DNA of 64,000 bases. Source: an uncultured Candidatus Saccharibacteria bacterium (lineage in GTDB: Bacteria; Patescibacteriota; Saccharimonadia; Saccharimonadales; Saccharimonadaceae). The notes beneath the pieces are model-generated. The model saw only the letters and a list, made by a program, of their open reading frames with translations, was not told the DNA's origin and did not search any database. Position numbers and translations under genes: made by a program. Numbering within the stretch: position 1 is the stretch's first letter; each line of letters opens with the position of its first letter. Below are positions 8,917-18,409 of the stretch, in pieces. The stretch is taken from NCBI GenBank assembly GCA_947428935.1, contig CANENS010000003.1:30107-94106 (forward strand). The letters are read 5' to 3'.

Positions 8917-8992
8917 TGAACTTGTACAGCCTGTACAAGTTCAACTTATTTTTTACAGAAGTAAGAACAAGAGCTTTTTGGGTTAATAAAAC
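8917..8992 (+). repeat. Composite two-palindrome element, copy 2
   Basis: AACTTGTAC-AGCCT-GTACAAGTT at 8919-8941, then TTTTTTACAGAAGTAAGAA and GGGTTAATAAAA. It is followed at once by a possible worn cassette start at 8999. Confidence 0.8.
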
Positions 8993-8998
8993 AAGGGT

Positions 8999-9037
8999 CG
9001 CAGCGAGAGCGTCAATGTTAACACTAGTCATTCGGGC
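8999..9037 (+). repeat. Possible worn 5' end of a VR-like cassette
   Basis: CGCAGCGAGAGCGTCAATG reads R-S-E-S-V-N-V-N in the cassette frame and continues as T-S-H-S-G. It sits exactly where cassettes follow the composite element elsewhere. No 3' half can be found. Confidence 0.3.
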
Positions 9038-9054
9038 GCAGTCCATACAAACAT

Positions 9055-9080
9055 ATACCCACAGCCAAAACTGTGGGTAT
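9055..9080. terminator. Bidirectional hairpin terminator
   Basis: ATACCCACAG and CTGTGGGTAT form a 10-bp stem with loop CCAAAA, followed by TATTGTT on the plus strand. On the minus strand it would end the gene at 9113. Confidence 0.6.
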
Positions 9081-9112
9081 TATTGTTAAAATAGCGTACC
9101 GCCCAAAAGCCA

Positions 9113-9571
9113 CTATCCTCGGTTATGATTCCAATAGACAATTGCACTGATCAGGCTCGCGATCGTCAGCATCGACCCAACCACACACAACACAATTTCC
9201 AATTGTATTGATTCGACAGTGGCAGCGAAACTTATACGATCGTTCAGAAACATCGTATAGCCATCAACGTCCGTCACTCGCACGAATTCATCATTTTCAT
9301 CAATCTCCGTCGTGCAAACATAAGCCCCCTCACGAGTAGTAGGAAGTCCATTTTCGTAATCCGACTCCTTCTCAAAACATATACCCGGACTATCCGATGC
9401 GATATATGCCTGGTGGTTGCGACCATACGCTATAATTCTCAACGAACCACACCATGTCAAAACGCCAAAAATCACCGCCATCAAAAATAGCAAAATACTA
9501 TTTACTACCACTCGCGAGCTAGTTTTATGATTCTCTCGATCCCGTTTGTTATTTTGATTTGTTTTAGCCAT
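9113..9571 (-). CDS. Two-helix membrane protein, unknown
   Basis: 152 residues with a basic N-terminus, a membrane helix near residues 20-45 (VVNSILLFLMAVIFGVLTW), a loop of about 75 polar residues with two cysteines (GICFEKE and YVCTTEI) that may form a disulfide outside the cell, and a second helix near residues 122-147. No family recognised. AGGGAAATAAA precedes the ATG. Confidence 0.7.
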   Translation of the reverse strand: MAKTNQNNKRDRENHKTSSRVVVNSILLFLMAVIFGVLTWCGSLRIIAYGRNHQAYIASDSPGICFEKESDYENGLPTTREGAYVCTTEIDENDEFVRVTDVDGYTMFLNDRISFAATVESIQLEIVLCVVGSMLTIASLISAIVYWNHNRG

Positions 9572-9792
9572 TTTATTTCCCTAACTTTTTATGTTTATAT
9601 AATGAATATTTTAGCAAAAAAATGATTAAAAAACTATTATTTATCGCAATAATAAAAAGATGTGTAACAAATCAAAAGCACGCCCTTCCCGGCTCTAGCC
9701 GGGACTTTTCAACTATAAACATATATGAAAGGTTTCATAGCTAACCCAAACGAACAACTATTATTTTTTATATCTATTTTTATAGTACATTA

Positions 9793-12276
9793 TCAATTTC
9801 TCCGCTTCTTCCCATTAATCTTCAAAACATCAAAACTAACCGTTGCTAATAACGCCAAAGCTGCAGCTATCGCCCATTGTGTCAAACTTAAAGGCGCTGT
9901 ACCTACCAAATTTTGGAGAAATGGAACGTAAATCAAAAGAATCAATACAACTAGGATAGCTGTATTGATCAATACAATAATCTTATCACGAAGATCCATG
10001 ATAAAGTTCTTTAGGGCGGAATCATCCGACTGCAAGACATAAACCAGCAAAACGTTAGCGAAAACTAAAGTGGCAAAACCAAAAGCCACAGCTTCCGTCT
10101 GTGGTACCCCATTCTTTATTAAATAAAAATAGCTCACGAATACTACTGCAAAAATCGCTACGCCTTGTGCAACACTGCGCACCACCATCTCCCAATGCAG
10201 CAAAGCCTCATTCAAACCTCGCGGCTTTCCTTCCGTCACCTCACGATCAGGCGCCAACCGCTGAAAAATGATTGAGGAAGTTGGGTCGATAATTAGCTCA
10301 AGCAATACCACATGAATCGGCAAAAGAAAAGCAGGCAAATTCAATAATGGTACAAATAGTGAAAGCAAAATAATCGGAATATGAATGGCCAAAATATACA
10401 TAATCGCCTTCTGAATATTATGGTAAATCGTCCGGCCATTTTTAATCGCCTCCACAATCGTGTTAAAATTATCATCCATCAAAATCATATCCGCCGCTTC
10501 TTTCGCTACATTCGTCCCGCGCTGTCCCATCGCAATACCGATCTCCGCCTTTTTCAGCGCTGGCGCATCGTTCACTCCGTCCCCAGTCATCGCCACTACT
10601 TCACCATTTTTCTGCAAGGCTTTCACAATCCGCATTTTATGGCTAGGATAAACCCGCGCAAAAATATTCGTATCTTCGACCCGCTTCTCCAGCTCTTGGT
10701 CACTCATTTTCTCGAGTTCTTGACCAGTAATCACTTTTTCGCTCGCATTCATACCGATTTGTCGCGCAATTCCCTTTGCCGTTTCGCCATTATCTCCCGT
10801 GATCATAATCACACGCACACCCGCACGATGGCAAAACTCCAGAGACTCTTCCACTCCCTTGCGCGGCGGGTCAACCAAAGCCACTAAACCTACAAACTGC
10901 AATTTATTGTCAGTTAAATGCTCGGGGATTTTTTGCAAATTATCATTCTTCGCCACCGCCAGCACCCGATAGCCCTTCTCTGCATAATCTTCAACTTGCT
11001 TTTCAATTTGCTGACGTTCAGCCTTACTCAGATCACAAAGCGCTACCACATTCTCATAAGCACCCTTAACTGCCAAAAGGTTCTTGCCACCAATCGTCCA
11101 AACTTCCCCCATCATTTTATCCTCGTTATTGAAAACGTATTCGTAAGCTAAATCATGATCATACAGAGTTTTATCATAACCAAGATCAAAAGCATACTTC
11201 TGCAAAGCAATTTCCATCGAATCATAAGGATCCTTTGCCGAAGCCAACGCCGCTAGCCGCGCCAATTCTTTTTCATCTTTGCCAAAATAAACTTCGCGTA
11301 CCGTCATTTCGTTCTGGGTCAAGGTCCCGGTCTTGTCGGTACAAAGCACCGTCACCGCCCCCAAAGTCTCCACCGCTTTCATATTTCGAGTCAAAGTATT
11401 ATGTTTCGCCAAACGCCAAGCGCCCATCGCCAGAAACACCGTCAAGACCACCGGAATTTCTTCCGGGATCGTCGCCATCGCCAGCGTAATCCCCGCCAAA
11501 ATCGACTGCGCAAGCCGATCACCAAAAGCCAAATGCTGATTATGCCAGAAATTTACCACCACTACCAAGAGACAAAACACAAAGCTAATCACTGCACAAA
11601 TCATAATCAATTGACGAATTTGTTTTTCAAGCGGCGTTTTTTCCTTCTTAATTTCACTAATAGTTCGGCCAATTTTACCAATCTCAGTATTTACGCCTAC
11701 TGCCGTCACTCGAATCACCGCCGAGCCATTGGTTACATCGCAACCAGAGTAGCACATGTTAAGTTTGAAATGTTCGTCTGAATCGTCCTCAGTCTTTTTA
11801 TAAACCACCGCCGACTCACCGGTCAGAGTCGATTCATTCACGCCCAAACCTTGTGACTCCAGAATCACTCCATCCGCTGGAATTTTATCGCCCTCCTCCA
11901 GAAACAAGATATCGCCCACCACTACATCGCGACTATCGATTACTTCCTTTTTTCCATTACGCAAAACATCAACATTCAGAGCTGACAAGGCATTCAATTC
12001 ATCTAGCGCTCGATCAATCTTACGCCCCTGCATAAATTCGATACCACTAATAAATAGTACTGAACAAAGCATAATAATACCATCGACCACTTCACCTAAA
12101 AGAAAGTATATACTCGCCGTCACGAACAAAAAAATAAACATCGGCTCAGCCAAAACCTTCGCAATTCTCTTCAACAAACCGTCTTTTTTTCGTTTACCGA
12201 TCTCGTTTGGACCATACTTTGCCCGCGCAGCCTCCACCTCCGCCGTCGAAAGCCCAGTCTGTTTTGTTTTTTGCAT
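9793..12276 (-). CDS. P-type cation-transporting ATPase (P2A, calcium-type)
   Basis: An 827-residue ATP-driven cation pump of the inner membrane. Visible are the N-terminal cation-ATPase domain (GLSTAEVEAARAKYGPNEIG), the actuator loop TGES, the helix-4 ion site PEEIP, the phosphorylation site DKTGTLTQNEMT (about residue 312), MITGDNGETAKGIA and the hinge TGDGVNDAPALKKAEIG. The PEEIP motif and overall layout fit calcium or Na/K-type P2 pumps. ATG at 12276 is chosen because GGTGGTGAGTAAA precedes it; an in-frame ATG at 12291 is the alternative. Ion specificity is inference. Confidence 0.93.
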   Translation of the reverse strand: MQKTKQTGLSTAEVEAARAKYGPNEIGKRKKDGLLKRIAKVLAEPMFIFLFVTASIYFLLGEVVDGIIMLCSVLFISGIEFMQGRKIDRALDELNALSALNVDVLRNGKKEVIDSRDVVVGDILFLEEGDKIPADGVILESQGLGVNESTLTGESAVVYKKTEDDSDEHFKLNMCYSGCDVTNGSAVIRVTAVGVNTEIGKIGRTISEIKKEKTPLEKQIRQLIMICAVISFVFCLLVVVVNFWHNQHLAFGDRLAQSILAGITLAMATIPEEIPVVLTVFLAMGAWRLAKHNTLTRNMKAVETLGAVTVLCTDKTGTLTQNEMTVREVYFGKDEKELARLAALASAKDPYDSMEIALQKYAFDLGYDKTLYDHDLAYEYVFNNEDKMMGEVWTIGGKNLLAVKGAYENVVALCDLSKAERQQIEKQVEDYAEKGYRVLAVAKNDNLQKIPEHLTDNKLQFVGLVALVDPPRKGVEESLEFCHRAGVRVIMITGDNGETAKGIARQIGMNASEKVITGQELEKMSDQELEKRVEDTNIFARVYPSHKMRIVKALQKNGEVVAMTGDGVNDAPALKKAEIGIAMGQRGTNVAKEAADMILMDDNFNTIVEAIKNGRTIYHNIQKAIMYILAIHIPIILLSLFVPLLNLPAFLLPIHVVLLELIIDPTSSIIFQRLAPDREVTEGKPRGLNEALLHWEMVVRSVAQGVAIFAVVFVSYFYLIKNGVPQTEAVAFGFATLVFANVLLVYVLQSDDSALKNFIMDLRDKIIVLINTAILVVLILLIYVPFLQNLVGTAPLSLTQWAIAAALALLATVSFDVLKINGKKRRN

Positions 12277-12406
12277 TTTACTCACCACCATTCCCTAAAT
12301 TTTACAAATTAGTATCTCCAAAAATTATATTACGTTTCTCAAACTTTTTCCAGGCTGATCCACAACAATCTTCTAACATCAACATCGAGTACGATACATT
12401 TTCGTT

Positions 12407-12586
12407 CGCAGCGGACTTGTTAATATCGATCTCGGTCGCTTGAGATACTCTGGCATCTTCGGTTACGGGTGGTCGTCGAGGGCTAATTTCTCTAATGTCG
12501 CTCGAGCATACTTCCTCTACTTCCATGCGTCTGACGTCCTCCCGTCCAACGGTATCAATCGCTGGTACGGCTTCCCCCTCCGCTGC
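12407..12586 (+). repeat. VR-like FISUMP cassette 2
   Basis: A 180-bp cassette preceded by TTCGTT and open from RSG to RCSSIDSI-stop. It carries the intact GYGWSSRA framework and the SSIDS type of tail. It is identical to cassette 5 (17032) up to the latter's truncation. Confidence 0.88.
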
Positions 12587-12617
12587 TCAAGCATAGACAG
12601 TATATAATATATAGAAT

Positions 12618-12664
12618 AATCATAAACTGATAAACTGTTTTTTATGATTGAGTTTTAGGTTGTG
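12618..12664 (+). repeat. Cassette-tail hairpin repeat
   Basis: AATCATAAA..TTTATGATT hairpin, then GAGTTTTAGGTTGTG. The same block follows cassettes 7 (20012) and 13 (28661), with AAGCATAAA/TTTATGCTT arms. It may be the natural 3' end (terminator) of the parent gene. Confidence 0.6.
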
Positions 12665-12712
12665 ATGTGGGTGCAGACATCCAAAATCAAAAAATACCCA
12701 ATGAAAAATTAC

Positions 12713-13969
12713 TCAATCACTATATACTTTTTCAAAAGCAGTATAACCGTTTTTCTCCATCGTTTCAATTTGGTATTTTAAATTTCTGCTCATCGTCACA
12801 ACGCTCACGATTTCGCCTATCGCACGTAGCTCATCTGCGCGCTTAAGCACTTCCTCCAGCTTTTCGGACACAAGCTTTTTATCCACCAAAATCGCCCTGC
12901 GCACAACCGCTTCACTCGGCCGAAACTGAGCATCTTCCAGAATCGCCACAATGCGTTCGAATCCAATAGAAAAACCACAAGCAGGCACATTATTTCCACC
13001 GCTAATCTTACCAATCATTTTATCGTACCGCCCACCACCAGCCACCGACGAGCTAAAGCCTCCCGCCGTGCACTCAAAAATCGGCCCTGTATAATACCCC
13101 ATGCCCCGCACTAGTGTTGGATCAAAAACGATTTTACCGGTCGAACCGAGCGAAGAACTAGCAACCGAAGAAATTTTTTCCAAATCCCTAATTACGCCAC
13201 CATCAGGTGCAGAATCACCAAGCATACCGCAAAACGCCCTGACATCAATCCCTTCCGCCGCTTGCTCAAACAGCGAGATAAACTTCTCTACCTTTTCCGC
13301 TTCGTAGCCGGACTGCAACAAATCATCCTTAACGCCAGCAAATCCAATCTTATCATTTTTATCAAGAGATATCAAAACCGATCCGCAATCACCCTCCTCA
13401 AATCCTGCATAAGCCACTGCCGCAGTAAGAATTCGTCGATCATTCAAATGAATAGTCAAGTCTTCAATTTTGGCTTCCCGAAATATTCGAGTAAGGATCT
13501 TCGCCGTAGTGGTAATCGTATCAATCTCCGCCAAGACTGAACCTTCGCCCAATATATCCATATCGCACTGCAAAAATTGGCGGAAACGGCCCTTTTGCGG
13601 ACGATCTGCTCGCCAAACTGAGCCAATTTGCAAAGATTTAAACGGTAACGGAAGATCCTTCTGATTATTCACAAAATACCGCGCCAAAGGAACGGTCAAA
13701 TCATAACGCAAACCACTATCCGCCAACTCCTCACCTTTTTCTTGAGCCGAAACGAGCGACTGACCACGTTTCAACACCTTAAAAATCAAGCTTTCATTCT
13801 CACCGCCTTCTTTGCTGGTCAAATTCTCGAGAGGCTCCATGGCTGGAGTTTCAATTTTTTGATAACCAGCAAGCGTCGCCTCCTCCGTTATGAGGTGCAG
13901 AATATAATCCCGCAAAATCATTTGAGACGGAGTTAAATCGCGCATACCGCGAACAGGCGTTTTGATCAT
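12713..13969 (-). CDS. hisS: Histidyl-tRNA synthetase
   Basis: A class II aminoacyl-tRNA synthetase of 418 residues that charges tRNA-His. Seen: GMRDLTPSQMILRDYIL at the start, motif 2 QIGSVWRADRPQKGRFRQF, the histidine-binding LVRGMGYYTGPIFEC, GGGRYDKMIGK, and motif 3 PACGFSIGFERIVAIL. The C-terminal anticodon domain begins near AILVDKKLVSEKLEEVL. The start at 13969 is supported by GGAAGGAAGCTG; a longer frame to 14044 has no such site. Length is normal for the family. Confidence 0.95.
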   Translation of the reverse strand: MIKTPVRGMRDLTPSQMILRDYILHLITEEATLAGYQKIETPAMEPLENLTSKEGGENESLIFKVLKRGQSLVSAQEKGEELADSGLRYDLTVPLARYFVNNQKDLPLPFKSLQIGSVWRADRPQKGRFRQFLQCDMDILGEGSVLAEIDTITTTAKILTRIFREAKIEDLTIHLNDRRILTAAVAYAGFEEGDCGSVLISLDKNDKIGFAGVKDDLLQSGYEAEKVEKFISLFEQAAEGIDVRAFCGMLGDSAPDGGVIRDLEKISSVASSSLGSTGKIVFDPTLVRGMGYYTGPIFECTAGGFSSSVAGGGRYDKMIGKISGGNNVPACGFSIGFERIVAILEDAQFRPSEAVVRRAILVDKKLVSEKLEEVLKRADELRAIGEIVSVVTMSRNLKYQIETMEKNGYTAFEKVYSD

Positions 13970-14073
13970 CAGCTTCCTTCCTTTCTTAACTAAATTATAC
14001 CAAAAAAGGCCACGATTGAAAAGGGCGGCGTACTGGCTCGCCACTTCACTCCATCATCTTCACCCCATCATGC

Positions 14074-14114
14074 ATATAAAATATTCTAGACGCAAAGTCT
14101 AAAATATTTTATAT
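14074..14114 (-). terminator. Terminator of tRNA-Gly
   Basis: ATATAAAATATT-TAGAC pairs with GTCTA-AATATTTTATAT around GCAAA, abutting the tRNA 3' end. Confidence 0.65.
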
Positions 14115-14188
14115 GGTGCGGGTGGAGAGAGTCGAACTCTCGTCTCATCCTTGGGAAGGATACATAATAGCCGTTATACGACACCCGC
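14114..14188 (-). tRNA. tRNA-Gly(CCC)
   Basis: Acceptor GCGGGTG/CACCCGC, discriminator A, encoded CCA. Anticodon stem TATCC/GGATG with loop TTCCCAA gives CCC. T-loop TTCGACTC. 75 bases. Confidence 0.94.
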
Positions 14189-14244
14189 AACACTTATATC
14201 TTACCACACCCGAGCCCAAAAGAGAACCCCTATTCCCCAGTTTC

Positions 14245-15294
14245 CTAAGTTGATTCCTCAGCCTCCGGAGCTACTGCTTCAATTGCGGCCGGCTCACTTT
14301 GCAAATTCAAATCAATAAATACCTTCACCTTATTATCCATATATAATTTCATTACCTGCTCATCAAACTCAGAAAAATTTATTTTCAGAGAAGCATAATT
14401 AACTTGATCATCGCTCTTATCAACCAATCTTACGTAATAATAGCCATCGCCATTATTTGACAAAAATCGCTCACTCACTTGTCCCGGCTCAAGCGTCATC
14501 GCCATGCTCGATCGCCCACCGTCAATATTCATATTGTCAACCAGCTGCTCAGTTTTCTGGTATTCTACACTCTCCCCCAGAGCCTCCGCCACTGCCGCAA
14601 AATCCTGATCATGCTCAGTCAAAATCTGCTCCACTTGCGTCGATATCTCATTAGCCTTTTCGTCCACTACCTGCGAGACCTTCGCCTTAATCAAAGTCAA
14701 ATAAAGCATACGCTTATACTCGGACTTGCTCATACCAAAATTATCGTTAATGATCCGCAAAAAACTCTCTTCCGGCCGCTCAACTCCGCCCACCTTGCGG
14801 TGCTCATCAAACGCTTCATCGACTTCTTGATCCGAAACCGTAATCCCCCGTTCTTTCGCCAACTTTAAAGCATAAGTATATTCAACGGCCGAACGCAAGG
14901 CTGCCTCTTTATAACCATTACGGACTATTTCCGCATCCTCACCTCCACCGAGCTGACCACCCTGTTGCTCCGCCGTAATCAAATTACTACGGTAAATCAT
15001 AAGATAATCACTATATCGCACCGGCTCCCCTTCGACCTCCGCCACCGGCACTGGAACAATCTGCGTCACACGATAAAACATATCGCCCGTACTCTGAATT
15101 TTATAAAGCGCCGCCCAAGCACCAACCACCATCAAGACGATCACAAAAATCGCCACGATCACCGTGTTAATAATTAGCTTATGTTTCGCATACTGCAGAG
15201 GATACTTGAACTTCCGTCCCTTGGCTAGAACTTCCTCGCGACGCTCTTCGACTTTTTCTCGCTCAGTCTTCGGCTTCTGCTTCAAAAGCGCCAT
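14245..15294 (-). CDS. Membrane-anchored SurA/PrsA-like foldase
   Basis: 349 residues. A basic cytosolic head (KQKPKTEREKVEERREEVLA) is followed by one membrane helix near residues 42-65 (TVIVAIFVIVLMVVGAWAAL). The outside region begins VAEVEGEPVRYSDYLMIYRS, the usual entry of SurA N-terminal domains, and contains long helices (GITVSDQEVDEAFDEH). No clear catalytic rotamase core is visible, so a chaperone role for exported proteins is more likely than isomerase activity. It overlaps the upstream PH-domain gene by 32 bases, so the two are co-translated. Confidence 0.75.
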   Translation of the reverse strand: MALLKQKPKTEREKVEERREEVLAKGRKFKYPLQYAKHKLIINTVIVAIFVIVLMVVGAWAALYKIQSTGDMFYRVTQIVPVPVAEVEGEPVRYSDYLMIYRSNLITAEQQGGQLGGGEDAEIVRNGYKEAALRSAVEYTYALKLAKERGITVSDQEVDEAFDEHRKVGGVERPEESFLRIINDNFGMSKSEYKRMLYLTLIKAKVSQVVDEKANEISTQVEQILTEHDQDFAAVAEALGESVEYQKTEQLVDNMNIDGGRSSMAMTLEPGQVSERFLSNNGDGYYYVRLVDKSDDQVNYASLKINFSEFDEQVMKLYMDNKVKVFIDLNLQSEPAAIEAVAPEAEEST

Positions 15295-15787
15295 CCACTA
15301 CTCCATTATCCATCAAATCCAATAAGACATTATAAGTTTCCTCTGGCTTACGCACCATAGTTATCTTCATATCGCCAACTTGGCTGCGAATCAGTAACGT
15401 ACCATAACCAAACATACCACCAAAAATCCCCGGCACCTCATAACTCGCACTCTGAATTTTATCCAAACCCAAATCGACCACTGCCTTGCGGAACAGACCT
15501 TGCTGCACCACTTGCCGCACGCGCTGGTTGGTTAGAAGATAATAAGAGTAATACCAACGCATATACACTCGCCACAAGCCAAGGCAGCCAAAAATGAAAC
15601 AGCCCAACCAAACCCAATACAGCCATTTCTCACCCGACCAAATCAAAATCGGCACAAATCCCACAATTGTCAAGAAAACCAAAAACACAAATCCCGACCA
15701 CATCGTAATCGAATGCTGACGAAAAACCAGCTCAACCTTCTCGCCCTTACGCTGTCCGTCAAAAGATGTTTTATTCTGCTTTTTCAT
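15263..15787 (-). CDS. Bacterial PH-domain membrane protein (YdbS/DUF304-like)
   Basis: 174 residues: two membrane helices at about 30-52 and 57-78, then a bPH2-like domain with YYLLTNQRVRQVVQQGLFRK, DLGLDKIQSASYEVPGIFG and YGTLLIRSQVG, the hallmark run of this family. AGGGTGAATT precedes the ATG. Probably binds membranes or partners; function unknown. Overlaps the SurA-like gene downstream. Confidence 0.85.
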   Translation of the reverse strand: MKKQNKTSFDGQRKGEKVELVFRQHSITMWSGFVFLVFLTIVGFVPILIWSGEKWLYWVWLGCFIFGCLGLWRVYMRWYYSYYLLTNQRVRQVVQQGLFRKAVVDLGLDKIQSASYEVPGIFGGMFGYGTLLIRSQVGDMKITMVRKPEETYNVLLDLMDNGVVDGAFEAEAED

Positions 15788-15821
15788 AATTCACCCTTTA
15801 ACCCCCCAAAAAATTTTACTA

Positions 15822-16337
15822 CTAGCGCGTATACTTTTCGTTTAAATCTGAATAATCGTACAACTCGCCTTCCTTAAACCAAAGCTTGATCTCCTTCTTC
15901 GCCTCTTCCTTACTACCACTTGCGTGCACCAAATTCGGCACCCCCATACCCTTCGCGTCCGAATAACCAAAACTCATGTGTGAATAATCGCCGCGAATCG
16001 TACCCATTTCTGCTGATTTTGGCTCGGTTGGTCCCACAATCTTGCGTACCAAAGGCACCGCTTCAACACCTTCCAGCACCATTGCAATCACCGGCCCCGT
16101 CATCATATAGCTCAAATTATACCGAAAAGCCTGCTCACCACGGCGCGTGATCATCTGTCCAATTTCCTCATAATGAGCCCGGTAATGATCTTCATCCGGC
16201 ATAACCATTTTGATACCAACGATCTTCAAACCAACGCGCTCAAACCGCGTAATGATTTCTCCAACAATTCCACGCTGAATCGAATCCGGCTTCAAAACCA
16301 CCAAGCTACGCTCAACTAAATCTTTTTCTTTACCCAT
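15822..16337 (-). CDS. ndk: Nucleoside diphosphate kinase
   Basis: 171 residues, catalysing phosphate transfer from ATP to other NDPs. VERSLVVLKPDSIQRGIVGE is the usual start, FRYNLSYMMTGPVIAMVLEG holds the substrate cleft, MGTIRGDYS is conserved, and the phospho-histidine is in NLVHASGS. The C-terminus is about 15-20 residues longer than typical. AAAAGGAGTTATTT lies before the ATG and TATAAT at 16356-16361 is a likely -10 box. Confidence 0.96.
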   Translation of the reverse strand: MGKEKDLVERSLVVLKPDSIQRGIVGEIITRFERVGLKIVGIKMVMPDEDHYRAHYEEIGQMITRRGEQAFRYNLSYMMTGPVIAMVLEGVEAVPLVRKIVGPTEPKSAEMGTIRGDYSHMSFGYSDAKGMGVPNLVHASGSKEEAKKEIKLWFKEGELYDYSDLNEKYTR

Positions 16338-16400
16338 AAATAACTCCTTTTCCTCATTATATCATACTCTCTATTGTTTTCCTAAAATATCTGGAAGCAT

Positions 16401-16475
16401 AATCCAACTTGTACGTCACGTACAAGTTGGATTATAAATTCTCAGAGGTAAAATTGATGGTTATTAACTCAATAA
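16401..16475 (+). repeat. Composite two-palindrome element, copy 3 (extended perfect palindrome)
   Basis: AATCCAACTTGTACGT-C-ACGTACAAGTTGGATT is a perfect palindrome with 16-base arms, followed by CAGAGGTAAAA and TTAACTCAATAAAGCC. Its arms are longer than in other copies. Confidence 0.8.
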
Positions 16476-16574
16476 AGCCAATTTCGCTCCAATTTCTTCG
16501 AACGCCTCGCGTCCTTGACTACATCGTAGCGTCCAAAAAAACTCATCTTTTGTCTTACAGTCACTTCCACAGCT

Positions 16575-16754
16575 CGCAGCGGGGCCACTAATATCGAAAC
16601 TGGACGCTTGGTCTGGCCTGGTGAACGTGGCTATGATTGGTCATCCCATGCTAAAACGTCCAGTATTACCCATGCATACCTCTTTAGCCTCACCGTTTCT
16701 AGCGTCGGTCCATCTAATGATAGCGTACGCTGGTACGCCTTCCCCCTCCGCTGC
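16575..16754 (+). repeat. VR-like FISUMP cassette 3
   Basis: A 180-bp cassette opened by TACAGTCACTTCCACAGCT, which is shared with cassette 1. It reads R-S-G through GYDWSS to PLRCLARQ-stop, so it carries the LARQ tail. Its middle is diverged from the others (LVWPGERGYDWSS). Confidence 0.85.
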
Positions 16755-16799
16755 CTAGCTAGACAGTAATAATATATGGTAAAACTAAATCGCCGAGTT

Positions 16800-16973
16800 C
16801 GCAGCGGGTACATTAACATTAATAATGGTCGATTGAGATATTCTGGCAATAGCGGCGGCAAATGGTCATCACAAACTTCCGATACGGCTCATGCATATCG
16901 GTTAAATTTCAATGCATCCACTATCTACTCTGCCGCTGGTGATTCCCGTGATCATGCTGTCCCCCTCCGCTGC
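16800..16973 (+). repeat. VR-like FISUMP cassette 4
   Basis: 174 bp, in tandem 45 bp after cassette 3. Framework GGKWSS instead of GYGWSS. A near-identical copy is present in reverse orientation at 32393-32566 (cassette 14), including the spacer TATGGTAAAACTAAATCG before it. Confidence 0.85.
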
Positions 16974-17031
16974 CTAGCTAGACAGTAATAATGTATGGTA
17001 GAAAATTGTTTGTTTATAATTCTAATTTCTT

Positions 17032-17201
17032 CGCAGCGGACTTGTTAATATCGATCTCGGTCGCTTGAGATACTCTGGCATCTTCGGTTACGGGTGGTCG
17101 TCGAGGGCTAATTTCTCTAATGTCGCTCGAGCATACTTCCTCTACTTCCATGCGTCTGACGTCCTCCCGTCCAACGGTATCAATCGCTGGTACGGCTTCC
17201 C
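17032..17201 (+). repeat. VR-like FISUMP cassette 5 (3' truncated)
   Basis: Identical to cassette 2 until GGCTTCCC, where it switches to ACCTACAATCTTAACG instead of CCCTCCGCTGC. Cassette 12 switches at the same place. Confidence 0.85.
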
Positions 17202-17300
17202 ACCTACAATCTTAACGAGAATATCTACTCACATAGCTATCATACGTACCAAAAACAAGAACCCCACTCAATCAAAACCCAAAACCAGCCTCACGACGAA

Positions 17301-17567
17301 CTATTTGCGAAGTCCAAGCTCACCAATCGTCTTCTTGTATAAGTCGAAGTTCGTCCGCTCGAGATATTTCAGCAACTTCTTGCGTCGTCCAACCATCTGC
17401 ATCAACCCACGCTTTGCCATATAGTCATGCTTATTTTCTTTCACATGCTCCGTAACTTCTTTGATTCGGGCTGTTAAAACCGCCACCTGCACCTCTGGCG
17501 ACCCTACGTCCTTCTCGCTACGAGCCATCTTCTTGATAGTTTCCGTCTTCTTCTCTTTTGTAATCAT
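17301..17567 (-). CDS. rpsO: 30S ribosomal protein S15
   Basis: 88 residues, the normal S15 length, binding 16S rRNA at the central domain. DVGSPEVQVAVLTARI and NKHDYMAKRGLMQMVGRRKK are the family signatures. ATG at 17567 has AGGTAAT before it; an upstream in-frame start at 17606 has no support. Two cassettes flank it (17032 and 17631). The usual neighbour pnp lies 15 kb away. Confidence 0.96.
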   Translation of the reverse strand: MITKEKKTETIKKMARSEKDVGSPEVQVAVLTARIKEVTEHVKENKHDYMAKRGLMQMVGRRKKLLKYLERTNFDLYKKTIGELGLRK

Positions 17568-17630
17568 ATTACCTGTGATTATAGCACAAGTTTTCCACAT
17601 CCACAACCCCTATTTTTAAGCAATTTCGTT

Positions 17631-17810
17631 CGCAGCGGGCTAATTAATATCGAAGTCGGTTATTTAAAACTTTCTGGCCTCGTCGGTTATGGATGGTCAT
17701 CACGGGCTCATTCTTCTGATGTTCGTTATGCATTCTACCTCGACTTCGATGCGTCTGGCGTCTACCCGTCCCTCAACGGCAATCGCTACTACGGCTTCCC
17801 CCTCCGCTGC
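17631..17810 (+). repeat. VR-like FISUMP cassette 6
   Basis: A 180-bp cassette preceded by TTCGTT, open from RSGLINIE through GYGWSSRAH to GFPLRCLAR-stop. Tail CTAGCTAGATAG carries an earlier stop than the other LARQ tails. Confidence 0.87.
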
Positions 17811-17935
17811 CTAGCTAGATAGTAATAATATATAAATATAACATCAGTCAAAAAATCTCTCAGTACACAAATAAAGCCTACCCCACGTCCACAAAAACAC
17901 AACACCTCATATGTTACAATAAATACATAGAAAAT

Positions 17936-18223
17936 ATGAACAAAGAGAATCTAAAACAAACCCCCGAAAGCCCAAAATACCCCAAAAGCTTTATTATTAT
18001 TATAGGAATCATCTCAGCACTAAACATTGCGACAGGAGTAATCATCTTTTTGTTTATGCTGCTTGCTCTTCTAGACGGCATATCTAGTCAAAGAGACACA
18101 ACGACAGCTATTATTTTTATGGGATGCCTAGCATTACTAATCGGTTTACCCTGTGATACTATTATGCTCGTCCAGCCTTTATCGCAAAGAAGTTTTTCGG
18201 GCTTAGTCTCCAAGGCAAACTGA
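17936..18223 (+). CDS. Small two-helix membrane protein, unknown
   Basis: 95 residues: a polar N-terminus (MNKENLKQTPESPKYPKS), a long hydrophobic segment at 18-46 and a second at 60-80. No family recognised. TACAAT (17915-17920) is a likely -10 box; no good ribosome site is visible. Confidence 0.5.
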   Translation: MNKENLKQTPESPKYPKSFIIIIGIISALNIATGVIIFLFMLLALLDGISSQRDTTTAIIFMGCLALLIGLPCDTIMLVQPLSQRSFSGLVSKAN

Positions 18224-18334
18224 AAAGATATATTATAGTCGCCCCCATACTTTCCATATTGCCAGCGTGTTTTTGGTGCTAAAATATTTGTTTAACTAAA
18301 TTCCTCATAAAGCATTTAAGCTAAAACAATCCTA

Positions 18335-18358
18335 CAAAAACCACCCTCCAAAGAGGGT
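18335..18358 (-). terminator. Terminator after hsp20
   Basis: ACCCTC/GAGGGT stem, four-base loop, then GGTTTTTG on the minus strand. Confidence 0.65.
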
Positions 18359-18409
18359 AATTCTTGCTGTGTGATTCCCGCAATTCCCCCACCCGGTCGA
18401 ACGACGAAA

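Noticed and set aside
9687..9710. TCCCGGCT/AGCCGGGA hairpin as terminator
   Set aside because: The T-run is on the plus strand where no gene ends, so its role is unclear.
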